From assembly GCF_029846635.1 (NCBI RefSeq), contig NZ_JARVTG010000001.1, positions 372,001-436,000 on the forward strand: a stretch of 64,000 bases of DNA, read 5' to 3'. The position numbers were made by a program, and so were the translations under genes. Shown here piece by piece: positions 18,129 to 26,835 of the stretch (position 1 is its first letter; each line of letters starts with the position of its first letter). Source of the stretch: Pokkaliibacter sp. MBI-7 (GTDB taxonomy: Bacteria > Pseudomonadota > Gammaproteobacteria > Pseudomonadales > Balneatricaceae). The notes below the pieces were generated by a model. It did no database searches and was not told the origin of the DNA. It saw nothing but the letters and a program-made list of their open reading frames with translations.

Positions 18129-18155
18129 TTATCGACCAGCCTTTGTAGGACTTGA
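18129..18155 (-). promoter_or_regulatory. Sigma-28 (FliA) promoter for the downstream flagellin
   Basis: Minus-strand TCAAGTCC, eleven bases, then GTCGATAA; the consensus is TAAAGTTT-N11-GCCGATAA. Spacing is exact, and the GTCGATA -10 variant recurs before the other flagellin and flgM. Confidence 0.72.
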
Positions 18156-18340
18156 GACTTTTTTTGCCGCTAATGGCAAAAAATTTCCTCATAGCAGGCA
18201 ACTCTTATCCTCAACAACTACAGAACGTAACTTAACATTAGGCAACAAAGGCACTCTTAAAATTACCGCGACCGACTTCACACAGCACAGAAGTCCCAGC
18301 ACGAAAGCGTTCGCTTATGGCATACTTTGTGCTGGACTAT

Positions 18341-18372
18341 AAAACGAAAAAGGCCAGAGCAATGCTCTGGCC
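18341..18372 (-). terminator. Rho-independent terminator after the upstream flagellin
   Basis: Nine-base perfect stem (GGCCAGAGC / GCTCTGGCC) with an ATT loop, followed on the minus strand by TTTTTCGTTTT. Confidence 0.85.
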
Positions 18373-18386
18373 AATGAAGCTCAACT

Positions 18387-18440
18387 TTAGGAGAGATTGA
18401 GCGACCTACTTAACCCATCAATGAACTCAGAAACTCTCAC
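18387..18440 (-). other. Possible 17-codon leader/micro-ORF inside a stem-loop between the flagellin genes
   Basis: On the minus strand AGGAGG, five bases, then GTG opens a 17-codon frame (VRVSEFIDGLSRSLNLS) ending in TAA just before the terminator. A 15-base perfect inverted repeat (18413-18427 with 18454-18468) brackets the ribosome site in its loop, and its downstream arm is the first third of the frame. Whether it is translated cannot be told from sequence. No other coding sequence is seen between 18012 and 18486. Confidence 0.3.
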
Positions 18441-18486
18441 AAAAGCCTCCTGAAGTTCATTGATGGGTATTCTTTTGTATCCCCTC

Positions 18487-19323
18487 TTAGCCTCCAAGCA
18501 GCGACAGCGCAATCTGCGGAATCGAGTTGGCCTGACTCAGGATGGAGCTACTTGCCTGTTGTACAATCTGGTTCTGAGTTAGGGATGCTGTTTCTGATGC
18601 AAAGTCAGTATCTTTGATCTGTGAACGCGCATCGCTTACGTTTTCTACAATATTGGTCAGGTTACGAATGGTAGAGTCAAAGCGGTTCTGGATCGCACCA
18701 AGATCCGCACGCTGACCACCAATTGCAGAGATGGCAGCATCGATCGTAGCCAGCGCTGTTGAAGCACCATCTGCAGTTGATACATCCACTCCACTAATAC
18801 CCAGGCCTGTAGCACTGAAACCGTTCAAGCCATCTGGAGTTGAGATGTTAACGCTAATGGTCTGGCCAGCATTAGCGCCCACCAGGAACTTGGCAGAATA
18901 CCCACCGGTCAAAATGTTAGTACCACCAAACTGAGTGGTAACAGCTATACGGCTAACTTCAGTCAGCAATGCAGTTACTTCTTTTTGCAGAGCTGCACGG
19001 TCTGAACTGGAGTTAATACCGTTTTGGGACTGAACAGCCAGAGTACGGATACGCTGCAGTGCAGTAGTAGCTTCATCCAGTGCACCTTCAGCGGTCTGCG
19101 CGACGGAGATACCATCGTTAGCATTACGAATCGCCTGATTAAGACCATTGATCTGAGAAGTCATACGATCACTGATCTGCAAGCCTGCAGCATCATCTTT
19201 TGCACTATTGATTCGATAGCCTGAAGACAAACGCTCATATGACGTTGCCAAGGCGTTAGTGGAGTTATTTAATTGACGTTGAGCATTCAGTGAAGATACG
19301 TTGGTATTGACATATAAGGCCAT
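18487..19323 (-). CDS. fliC: Flagellin (upstream copy)
   Basis: 278 residues, a close paralogue of the flagellin 475 bp further on: same length class, identical residues 3-84, then conservative substitutions (for example LTEVSRIAVTT for VTEISRIATTT) and one extra C-terminal glycine. It lacks large D2/D3 outer domains. It is transcribed alone, between its own sigma-28 promoter and a strong terminator, so its dose can be set separately from the flagellin-flaG-fliDST unit. Confidence 0.96.
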   Translation of the reverse strand: MALYVNTNVSSLNAQRQLNNSTNALATSYERLSSGYRINSAKDDAAGLQISDRMTSQINGLNQAIRNANDGISVAQTAEGALDEATTALQRIRTLAVQSQNGINSSSDRAALQKEVTALLTEVSRIAVTTQFGGTNILTGGYSAKFLVGANAGQTISVNISTPDGLNGFSATGLGISGVDVSTADGASTALATIDAAISAIGGQRADLGAIQNRFDSTIRNLTNIVENVSDARSQIKDTDFASETASLTQNQIVQQASSSILSQANSIPQIALSLLGG

Positions 19324-19382
19324 TTTAATCTCTCCTAAACTTTCTAATTTTAAGATGCGATATTACATCTTTGATAGTATTT

Positions 19383-19409
19383 ATATCGACCCACCCATTA
19401 TTTCCTTTA
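19383..19409 (-). promoter_or_regulatory. Sigma-28 (FliA) promoter for the upstream flagellin
   Basis: Minus-strand TAAAGGAA, eleven bases, then GTCGATAT, about 60 bp before the start codon. The -35 TAAA and the eleven-base spacing match the flagellar class III consensus. Confidence 0.72.
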
Positions 19410-19431
19410 GGATTTTTTTTAATTTTTTATT

Positions 19432-19463
19432 AGAAAAGTGAAGGGCCGCATAAGCGGCCCTTC
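19432..19463 (-). terminator. Rho-independent terminator after flgL
   Basis: Ten-base perfect stem (GAAGGGCCGC / GCGGCCCTTC) with an ATAA-type loop, followed on the minus strand by ACTTTTCT and an A/T-rich run. Confidence 0.82.
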
Positions 19464-19487
19464 AGGTGATGGCGAGAGGCGGGGTCA

Positions 19488-20435
19488 TTAGAGGTAGTCG
19501 AAGAGACTCATTCCCTGGATCTTGACATAGGAAGCCTGAGCAATCTGCAGAGCACTGGTGCTCTGCGTGAGGTTAGTCACAGCTTCATAGTAGTCTGCCT
19601 CTACAAGACTGGCACGTTGTGATGTATCTGAAACATCGTTTGCCTCGAGGGTAGCCTGAACGTTGTCCGCCACATTCTGTCTTGCACCGATGCCAGAAAC
19701 GGTTCCCAATACGGTGTTATAAGCAGTATCAATATTGTTTAGATACTTTGACAAATCAACACTATCACCAGAGCTATTACGCAGCGCATCAATAGTCTCG
19801 CTTACTACATTCAATATATTGGTACTATTTCCTGTCGAATTACCATCAGCATCAACTTCATCAAAAGTGAATACACTGTCACCAGGATCGTTTTTAGCCA
19901 GAGAAACATAACTGGAAATATCTATATTGGTTTTCCCAGAATCCCCCTGATAGGAATATGTCGTATATCCTGTCGTTGATGTTGCGTCCGCAGTGAAAGG
20001 CTCTGTCTTAGTCGCGTGGCCGGAGAATATATAATTCCCCGATGAGTCCTTTGAGTTCATCAGATCTTGCAATTCCGTCATGCGATCTTCTAACTCTTTG
20101 GCAATAGCCTCTCGATCACTGTCAGACAGCGCACCGTTACCCGCCTCAGTCACCAGGCTTTGCACCCTCAGCATAGAGGTTTCAACACTACCCAGGACAC
20201 TTTCCTCATAGCTCAAAGAGTTGTTGAGAGAAGTATTATTGCGCTGATACTGACCAGACTGAGCCAACTTTGATGAAATACGACTTGCTTGTGTTGCTGC
20301 TGCCGGGTCATCGCCCGCCGTAATAACACTATAACCAGAACTTAATTCCAGATTAGCGCGTGACACCGTTTCCTGATTTTTCTGCAGAGATGTGAGCCCC
20401 TGACGATAAATTTGCTGAGAAGAAATACGCATCAT
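19488..20435 (-). CDS. flgL: FlgL, hook-filament junction protein
   Basis: About 315 residues. MMRISSQQIYRQGLTSLQKNQ and LSSGYSVITAGDDPAAATQ are the flagellin-like N-terminal helices typical of FlgL, and the C-terminal LTQSTSALQIAQASYVKIQGMSLFDYL matches the family end. FlgL joins the hook to the filament through FlgK. The double ATG at 20435/20432 follows GAGGGGG; a TTG at 20447 would overlap flgK. It is the last gene of the flgFGHIJKL operon. Confidence 0.93.
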   Translation of the reverse strand: MMRISSQQIYRQGLTSLQKNQETVSRANLELSSGYSVITAGDDPAAATQASRISSKLAQSGQYQRNNTSLNNSLSYEESVLGSVETSMLRVQSLVTEAGNGALSDSDREAIAKELEDRMTELQDLMNSKDSSGNYIFSGHATKTEPFTADATSTTGYTTYSYQGDSGKTNIDISSYVSLAKNDPGDSVFTFDEVDADGNSTGNSTNILNVVSETIDALRNSSGDSVDLSKYLNNIDTAYNTVLGTVSGIGARQNVADNVQATLEANDVSDTSQRASLVEADYYEAVTNLTQSTSALQIAQASYVKIQGMSLFDYL

Positions 20436-20443
20436 TGTCCCCC

Positions 20444-22081
20444 TCAACTAATCGCACTTAGCAAGGTACTGAACGTTTGCTGCGCAGCAGAAATAACCTG
20501 CGCTGCTGCCTGATAGGCCTGCTGAAATTTGATCAGGTTAGCTGCCTCTTCATCTTCACTAACAGCCGAAACGGAGTCACGAATATCCTGAGCACTGGAA
20601 AGCAGCGTTGCATTACTCTCCTCAGCCATTGAAGCCTTACTGGCGTATCCGCCAACATCACCAATGATCTGAGAATACGCACCCTCAAAACTTAAAGACC
20701 CATCCACAATGGAACTATTTTGCAAATCAGCCAGCAACTGCCCATTTGAATTGTCTCCACTAACATCCGTCGTACTGCCCGATGCCGCGAACGCTAACTC
20801 CTTCGACGTAATATCCGTAGTACTAAGCTCGCCAGCAAAGCTGTATGTAGGGCGAATAAGAAAACTATCCCCGTCAGATGGCGTCCCTGAAAATGAGAGA
20901 TCAAAACCATCAACGGTAAAATCAGGGCCCGCACCCGAAGCCACCTCACTACCATCACTGGAGCGCGTGATAGTGTATTCCCCCGTTCCGGAGTCATACC
21001 TTACTGCGTAATCACTGGAGGTCAGCGTGGACGGATCCCAACCGGTTGGAAATGTGAGCGTCCCAGATGCCGAGCCATCATTGTTGGAACTGGCAAGGAC
21101 ACGATTACTCACCGTATATGAGCCACTTAACGCCGGGTCAAACAACGCCTGTCCCGCATCACCGTTCAGGTCCACACCCTGCTCCAGCACAGAGTTGACG
21201 CTCTCTGAGAACGTCATGGCCAGCTGGCCAACCTGATTAATGGTCGGGTTAAGAATTTCATCACGATATTCAATGGCCCCGCCCAGCGACCCTCCTGAAA
21301 TTTTTGAGGAGATAGAGGTGGTGGAATTACCGATTGAGATATCCAGCTGATTCTTGTCGTATTCGCCCTGAACGACGTTAAGGTTGGTCGACGTAACCCC
21401 CGCCACCAGCGCGTCGCCACCATTCAGGTAAACGTTAACCATGCCGTTCTCAGCATCAGCTGTATATACACCCACCTGCTCAGACAACTGACGAATCACC
21501 TCATCACGCTGATCTTCAAGATCAGGCACGGACTGACCCTGGTTGTAGGCAGAGCTGATCTGGCTGTTCAAATCAGCCAGTGACGTCGTCAGGCTGTTGA
21601 TCGACGTTACAGAGCTGGTGATAGTGTCATTGATATCACTCTGCTGACTCAGCAAGGTGTCGTTTACCTGATTGAAGACACCCGACAGCTCCTGCGCATT
21701 GGAAAGCACCAGGCTTCTGCTGGTCGTATCGGAGGGGTCGGAAATCGCATCATTGACAGAGGCAAAGAAACTGGAGATGGAATCAGAAATAGAATTTGTC
21801 GAGCCCGAGATCAGTTCATCCAGCACCTGTGAAAGTTGCAACTTAGCTGACGACTCCTGATAGACGGAGGTCTGCGTCTGCAGATTTTTCACTGCATACT
21901 GATCGGCGATGCGGCTCACAGATGATGTCGTTACACCGTAAGTCGCGCTGGAGTACTGAGTGACAGTTTGCCGGCTGTAACCTTCGGAGTTGATATTCGA
22001 GATGTTGTTGCTGGTCACAGCCAAGCCCGCCTGGCTGGCCCTAACACCCTGCATCCCGATATTGATCAATGAACTTGACAT
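20444..22081 (-). CDS. flgK: FlgK, hook-associated protein 1
   Basis: 545 residues. The N-terminus SSLINIGMQGVRASQAGLAVTSNNISNINSEGYSRQ carries the axial-protein ANNLAN-like motif, and the end LIKFQQAYQAAAQVISAAQQTFSTLL is the FlgK C-terminal helix. It is exported and sits between hook and FlgL. The gene follows flgJ after 90 bp and directly precedes flgL. Confidence 0.94.
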   Translation of the reverse strand: MSSSLINIGMQGVRASQAGLAVTSNNISNINSEGYSRQTVTQYSSATYGVTTSSVSRIADQYAVKNLQTQTSVYQESSAKLQLSQVLDELISGSTNSISDSISSFFASVNDAISDPSDTTSRSLVLSNAQELSGVFNQVNDTLLSQQSDINDTITSSVTSINSLTTSLADLNSQISSAYNQGQSVPDLEDQRDEVIRQLSEQVGVYTADAENGMVNVYLNGGDALVAGVTSTNLNVVQGEYDKNQLDISIGNSTTSISSKISGGSLGGAIEYRDEILNPTINQVGQLAMTFSESVNSVLEQGVDLNGDAGQALFDPALSGSYTVSNRVLASSNNDGSASGTLTFPTGWDPSTLTSSDYAVRYDSGTGEYTITRSSDGSEVASGAGPDFTVDGFDLSFSGTPSDGDSFLIRPTYSFAGELSTTDITSKELAFAASGSTTDVSGDNSNGQLLADLQNSSIVDGSLSFEGAYSQIIGDVGGYASKASMAEESNATLLSSAQDIRDSVSAVSEDEEAANLIKFQQAYQAAAQVISAAQQTFSTLLSAIS

Positions 22082-22171
22082 AGCAACTCTCCATACGTGC
22101 CATGTTTAGCGGCCGTATTTATCACTTCTTTAGCGGCAGATGGCGTCAGCACAATAGCGCACGGTTATACA

Positions 22172-23197
22172 TTACAGCTGATTCAGCCCCCCCAGGGCAC
22201 TGTTCATACGATCACTTCGGGCAATCTGGCTGATTTTGGAGGCGTAGTTAGGATCGGTCGCATATCCCGCTTTCTGCAATTCCTGCACGTATGCTTCACC
22301 GTTCGTACTGTTAGCCAGCGCCTGTTGATAGCGTCCATTTTGTTTAAGGAAGCTCAGATAGTCGGCGAAGCTATCTGCATAAGAGTCGTAGGAGCGGAAA
22401 TACGCGTTCTCTCTTACGGGTACACCGTTACGGTACTCCAGAGTAGAGGTAGCAGTGGTCTTACCGTCCCAGTTACCGTTCGCTTTGATACCAAACAGGT
22501 TATGGCTGTTACTGCCATCCTCATTAAGAATCATTCGCTGCCCCCAGCCGGACTCCAATGCAGCCTGAGCAAGTAAGTACCTCGGATCCGCCCCCATGGA
22601 ATCAGCTACCTGCTTAGCTTCGGGATAGAGCGCTTGAACAAATTCATCTGCAGAATCAATGTCACCGCCATCTGAAGAATAGGCAGATGAAAAACTGCCA
22701 GTCCCCTGAACCGAATTGCCGCCCTGCTTTGCCATCAGGCTGGCGTAAAGGGCATCCATATCCAGATTGCTATTGCCGCCCGATGACGAAGCATTGCCAT
22801 GAGAGGCCAGAAAATGCCGAATACTGCTATCAACCTGAGTCACGTCTTTTTTACTGTCACTGTGACTGTTGGTGCCGCTGCTGCCATGTGTTAACTGACG
22901 GGTCAGGAAGTCAGATAATCCAATACCACCTGACTCACTGATATTGATACCCATCTGCTGATCGAGCATGTCCTGATAGAAGTTCATTTCAGAACTGTTA
23001 AAGACGCCATCCGGGTTAATGGACTGATTCGCCTCTCGCATGGACTTGAGCATCTGATTGACAAACAACGACTCAAACTGCTGCGCCACCTTTTTAATGG
23101 CCTCAGGAGACTGATCAGACTTCACCTCGTGCTGAAGCGACTGCAGTCGATTCAGATCGGTGAAGACTTGAGACTGTGAGGTTGTTTGCCCAATCAT
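22172..23197 (-). CDS. flgJ: FlgJ, rod scaffold and peptidoglycan hydrolase
   Basis: 341 residues with two domains: an N-terminal rod-binding part (QFESLFVNQMLKSMREAN at about 47-64) and a C-terminal glucosaminidase domain (ALESGWGQRMI with the catalytic glutamate, then NLFGIKANGNWDG and AYFRSYDSYADSFADY). It caps the growing rod in the periplasm and opens the cell wall for it. It follows flgI by seven bases. Confidence 0.94.
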   Translation of the reverse strand: MIGQTTSQSQVFTDLNRLQSLQHEVKSDQSPEAIKKVAQQFESLFVNQMLKSMREANQSINPDGVFNSSEMNFYQDMLDQQMGINISESGGIGLSDFLTRQLTHGSSGTNSHSDSKKDVTQVDSSIRHFLASHGNASSSGGNSNLDMDALYASLMAKQGGNSVQGTGSFSSAYSSDGGDIDSADEFVQALYPEAKQVADSMGADPRYLLAQAALESGWGQRMILNEDGSNSHNLFGIKANGNWDGKTTATSTLEYRNGVPVRENAYFRSYDSYADSFADYLSFLKQNGRYQQALANSTNGEAYVQELQKAGYATDPNYASKISQIARSDRMNSALGGLNQL

Positions 23198-23204
23198 GAT
23201 GACC

Positions 23205-24338
23205 TCAGATCACTACCAGTTCCGCCTGAAGTGCGCCAGCCTGCTTTAACGCCTCCAGAATAGCCATCAGGTCGCCAGGGGCTGCACCCACGCTGTTTAC
23301 AGCATTAACAATATCCTTCAGCGTCGCCCCTGCCGGTGAAAATTCAAACATATGGCCACTGCCAGAATCCACTTGAATACCGACTCGGGGAGTAATCACA
23401 GTACTGCCGCCTGACAACGGATTTGGCTGACTCACCTGCGGGCTCTGCGTAATAGAAACAGTCAAAGCGCCATGTGTAATGGCAACAGGAGATACCCGCA
23501 CGTTCTCGCCGATCACGATAGTGCCGGTACGGGAGTTGATAATCACCTTGGCACGCTCATCACCCTGAGCAATTTCCATATTCTCCAGTACAGAGAGGTA
23601 GGACACTCGTTGCGATGGGTCACGCGGCGCTCTGACACGGATAGAAGTGGCATCCATAGCCTCTGCAACACCAGCGCCCAGCAGATTATTAATCTGTTCG
23701 GTGACATGTTTGGCAGTCGTGAAATCTGGCCGGTTCAGGTTAAACACCAGTGAATCTCCCGTATTGAAGCCACTAGGCACGATCTTTTCTACCGTAGCAC
23801 CTGCAGGAACCCTGCCAACATTCAACACATTCACAGTGATCTTGGAGCCATCAGTCCCCTCAGCACCGAAGCCACTCACGACCAGGTTCCCCTGCGCCAT
23901 AGCGTATACCTGACCGTCAGCGCCACGCAGAGGAGTCAAAAGTAACGAACCACCTCGGAGGCTTTTCGCATCTCCGAGTGATGACACCGTGACATCAATG
24001 GTCTGGCCGGGCTTGGCAAAGGGAGGTAAATCAGCCGATACGGCAACTGCGGCGATATTTTTAGAAGAGGGCGTTGTTGAACTACTTAAGGAAATACCGA
24101 ACTGCTGCAGCATATTCTTGAAGGTTTGACTGGTGTAGGCAGCACTGGATTTATCCCCTGTGCCATCCAGACCGACGATCAGGCCGTATCCAACCAGCTG
24201 GTTAGTACGTACCCCGGCAACATCAGCGATATCTTTCAGCCGCTGCGTTACTTCAGCCTGACTGACAGCAGAAATTATCATCCCGATGATCAGCATAGCG
24301 GCACTCAACAGGCTCGCCTTACCCTTCAATCTCATCAT
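23205..24338 (-). CDS. flgI: FlgI, flagellar P-ring protein
   Basis: 377 residues. A signal peptide (to about residue 28, ending AVSQA) is followed by RLKDIADVAGVRTNQLVGYGLIVGLDGTGD, the invariant FlgI motif, and the protein ends ALKQAGALQAELVVI. It forms the periplasmic P ring around the rod. Folding needs FlgA, encoded at 36.8 kb. Confidence 0.96.
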   Translation of the reverse strand: MMRLKGKASLLSAAMLIIGMIISAVSQAEVTQRLKDIADVAGVRTNQLVGYGLIVGLDGTGDKSSAAYTSQTFKNMLQQFGISLSSSTTPSSKNIAAVAVSADLPPFAKPGQTIDVTVSSLGDAKSLRGGSLLLTPLRGADGQVYAMAQGNLVVSGFGAEGTDGSKITVNVLNVGRVPAGATVEKIVPSGFNTGDSLVFNLNRPDFTTAKHVTEQINNLLGAGVAEAMDATSIRVRAPRDPSQRVSYLSVLENMEIAQGDERAKVIINSRTGTIVIGENVRVSPVAITHGALTVSITQSPQVSQPNPLSGGSTVITPRVGIQVDSGSGHMFEFSPAGATLKDIVNAVNSVGAAPGDLMAILEALKQAGALQAELVVI

Positions 24339-24363
24339 TGCCCAAACCCTCTCAAAAGTGCCG

Positions 24364-25047
24364 TTACAGGGGCCACAAGGCGCTCATAAAGAACTTACTC
24401 AACCATCCCATCATAGACGCGTTTTGCACCTGTCCATTACCGCTATAACCGATGCGCGCATCTGCAATCTTGGTAGAGCTGATCTCGTTATCCGGAGACA
24501 CATCCTCTGGTCGGATCAAACCGGTGATACGAATGTATTCATCTCCCTCTGTCAGCGTCAGCCATTTCTCCCCACGGATCCGCATCACCCCATTAGGCAT
24601 CACTTCAGATACCGTGACAGCAATCGTACCTGCCAGATTGTTCTGCTGACTGGCATCACCGCTGCCACTGAAACTGCCGTTTGAACTCAATCCAGTCTGA
24701 AGACTCAACCCTCCCACACCAAACGCATGCCCCAGTATTGTAGGATTGCTGATCGTTTCAGAAGAGGCTTTCGACTCGGTGGAGGAAGTGGATTTAGACG
24801 ACTGCGTTGTCTCTTCAAGGTTAATTACAATGATGTCCCCTACTCGGTGAGCACGGCGATCACCATAGAGCGCCATTTCATACCCTGGCTGATAAATGGA
24901 GCCATTGTTCTCTCGCGGAGGGTTCATCTCCTGCGAGGTCACAGGTGCATAGGCAGGATCATTCGGTTTGACATTCTGCGCATTGCAGCCTGCAAGCACC
25001 GACAGCACAACAACCCCTAACGGTAGCGTGAGTTTTCGTACGTTCAT
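24364..25047 (-). CDS. flgH: FlgH, flagellar L-ring lipoprotein
   Basis: About 227 residues. The lipobox LAGC near residue 20 marks an outer-membrane lipoprotein, and GSIYQPGYEMALYGDRRAHRVGDIIVINLEE is the conserved FlgH core; the end GQVQNASMMGWLSKFFM is typical. It forms the L ring. The ATG at 25047 is preferred; a GTG at 25056 lies three codons earlier. Confidence 0.95.
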   Translation of the reverse strand: MNVRKLTLPLGVVVLSVLAGCNAQNVKPNDPAYAPVTSQEMNPPRENNGSIYQPGYEMALYGDRRAHRVGDIIVINLEETTQSSKSTSSTESKASSETISNPTILGHAFGVGGLSLQTGLSSNGSFSGSGDASQQNNLAGTIAVTVSEVMPNGVMRIRGEKWLTLTEGDEYIRITGLIRPEDVSPDNEISSTKIADARIGYSGNGQVQNASMMGWLSKFFMSALWPL

Positions 25048-25081
25048 TTTTTGCACCTACCTACTTCTCTTCATTTACTGC

Positions 25082-25867
25082 TTACAGCTGCTGCGTCACA
25101 TAAGACAGCATTTCATCGGCGGTAGAGACCACCTTGGAGTTCATTTCATACGCGCGCTGAGTGGTAATCAGTTTTACCAGCTCTTCTGCAGCATTGACGT
25201 TGGACGATTCCAGCATGCCCTGTGACGTCGTCCCGAAACCATCATCACCGGGCGCACCATCATTGGGAGCACCACTGGCAGCCGTTTCCTTGAACAGGTT
25301 ATTGCCGACAGCCTGCAGGCCAGCAGGGTTCACAAAGGTCGAAATCTGAATCGTCCCGGCCACTTGTGGATTGGCAGTGTCGCCATTCAACACCACTTCC
25401 ACATCGCCATTAGTACCTATAGTAATCTGCGTCGCATTAGCAACATTGATCTCAGGATCGAGAAGGTAGCCATCAGAGGTGACGATATTGCCATCGGAGT
25501 CGAGCTGAAAACTGCCATCACGGGTGTAGCCAATAGAGCCATCAGGCATCTGCACACGGAAGAAGCCATCACCCTGAATCGCCACGTCCAGCGTATTGTC
25601 TGTCACATCCATGTCGCCCTGAGTAAAGATCTTCTCAGTGCCCACAACACGCACACCGGAACCGATCTGCAGACCCGAAGGCAAACGCGTGTCAGCGGTA
25701 GACAAGCCACCGGGCTGGCGTTTGATCTGATAGAGCAGGTCTTCAAAATTCGCGCGGTCTTTCTTGAAACCTGTCGTACTGATGTTGGCAAGGTTATTGG
25801 AAATCGTTGACAGTGACAGATCCTGAGCATTTAACCCTGTCTTGCTGATCCACAAAGCCGCTAGCAT
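25082..25867 (-). CDS. flgG: FlgG, distal rod protein
   Basis: 261 residues. The start MLAALWISKTGLNAQDLSLSTISNNLANISTTGFKKDRANF is the FlgG/axial motif, and the end VNAAEELVKLITTQRAYEMNSKVVSTADEMLSYVTQQL is the family C-terminus. It forms the distal rod. Third-from-last domain loops are ordinary. It follows flgF after 28 bp. Confidence 0.96.
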   Translation of the reverse strand: MLAALWISKTGLNAQDLSLSTISNNLANISTTGFKKDRANFEDLLYQIKRQPGGLSTADTRLPSGLQIGSGVRVVGTEKIFTQGDMDVTDNTLDVAIQGDGFFRVQMPDGSIGYTRDGSFQLDSDGNIVTSDGYLLDPEINVANATQITIGTNGDVEVVLNGDTANPQVAGTIQISTFVNPAGLQAVGNNLFKETAASGAPNDGAPGDDGFGTTSQGMLESSNVNAAEELVKLITTQRAYEMNSKVVSTADEMLSYVTQQL

Positions 25868-25895
25868 GAAAGTCCCCTTATGTCGCTACAGGATA

Positions 25896-26642
25896 TCAAG
25901 ACGATTGCAGCAGCTGATTCTCAGCGCTGGCATTGTCGTCAACCGTCTTCATCATTTTGATATTTAATTCGTACTGCCGGGAAAGAGAGAGAATGTTGGT
26001 GAACTCCTCCACAGCATTGACGTTACTGGTTTCCAGATAACCCGACGCGACCTGGACATTGGCATCAGGCGCAGCAGGTGTACCGTTCTCCATGGTAAAA
26101 AGGCCGTCTTCACCTTTTTTCATGTCACGAATATCCGGATTGACCAGCCGCAGACGATCCACTTCGGCAATGGCAGAAGGTTCGTCACCCTGAGCTACAA
26201 CAGAGATCGTGCCATCTGAGCCGATATTCACTTTGCTCGAAGGTGGCAACACGACAGGCCCGCCGTTGCCGAGCACCGGCAACCCCTTGCCGTTACGCAG
26301 TACGCCAAGAGCATCGGTATGCAGGTTGCCCTCACGGGTATATGCCTCGGTACCATCTTCCCGCTGAACAGCGATAAAACCAGAGCCACTGATCGCAACG
26401 TCCATATCACGCCCAGTGTGATCCAGCGTACCTTCGGTAAAGTCTGTGCCAGGGTTTTCGGTCATGTTGTATACCCTTGTTGGGTAAGACTCACCGAACA
26501 CCTGCATGGACCGGGCTTGCTCAAAATCGCGCTTAAAGCCGGTGGTGGTGACGTTAGCCAGGTTGTTAGAGTGTATGGCCTGTGCCCAAAGGTTCTGTTT
26601 GGCACCTGACATGGCCAAGTACAGCGCTCTATCCATCGACAT
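25896..26642 (-). CDS. flgF: FlgF, proximal rod protein
   Basis: 248 residues. MDRALYLAMSGAKQNLWAQAIHSNNLANVTTTGFKRDFEQARS is the FlgF N-terminus and NVNAVEEFTNILSLSRQYELNIKMM its C-terminal helix. It is the first gene of the flgFGHIJKL operon and has its own sigma-54-type promoter 35 bp upstream. Confidence 0.95.
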   Translation of the reverse strand: MSMDRALYLAMSGAKQNLWAQAIHSNNLANVTTTGFKRDFEQARSMQVFGESYPTRVYNMTENPGTDFTEGTLDHTGRDMDVAISGSGFIAVQREDGTEAYTREGNLHTDALGVLRNGKGLPVLGNGGPVVLPPSSKVNIGSDGTISVVAQGDEPSAIAEVDRLRLVNPDIRDMKKGEDGLFTMENGTPAAPDANVQVASGYLETSNVNAVEEFTNILSLSRQYELNIKMMKTVDDNASAENQLLQSS

Positions 26643-26676
26643 AAGGACACCTCTTCACTATCTCTAAGGGGTAGAT

Positions 26677-26694
26677 AGCAATCAGCGTGCCGAT
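26677..26694 (-). promoter_or_regulatory. Sigma-54 promoter for flgFGHIJKL
   Basis: Minus-strand CGGCACGCTGATTGCT: GG and GC are exactly ten bases apart and most flanking bases fit TGGCACG-N4-TTGC. It lies about 35 bp before the flgF start, as expected for a class II flagellar operon driven by RpoN and an FlrC/FleR-type activator. Confidence 0.75.
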
Positions 26695-26766
26695 TTAGTG
26701 GCTGGCTTTACAAAATCATGAAGTTAGCGATTTCAGCTGCGAATCACGCGGGTGTGAAAAGAGCTG

Positions 26767-26794
26767 ATGCCATCTGCTATATAGCGGATGGCAT
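26767..26794 (-). terminator. Terminator-like hairpin after the AraC-type gene
   Basis: Eleven-base stem with one G-U pair (ATGCCATC.GC / GC.GATGGCAT) and a TATATA loop, followed on the minus strand by CAGCTCTTTTC. It separates the regulator gene from the flgF promoter. Confidence 0.55.
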
Positions 26795-26835
26795 GACAGC
26801 AAGACAGTGAAGGGCGGCAGAGCCAGATAGCTGAA

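Noticed and set aside
17992..18342. 116-residue open frame on plus strand between flagellins
   Set aside because: It covers the flagellin ribosome site and sigma-28 promoter in antisense, with no start signal or motif.
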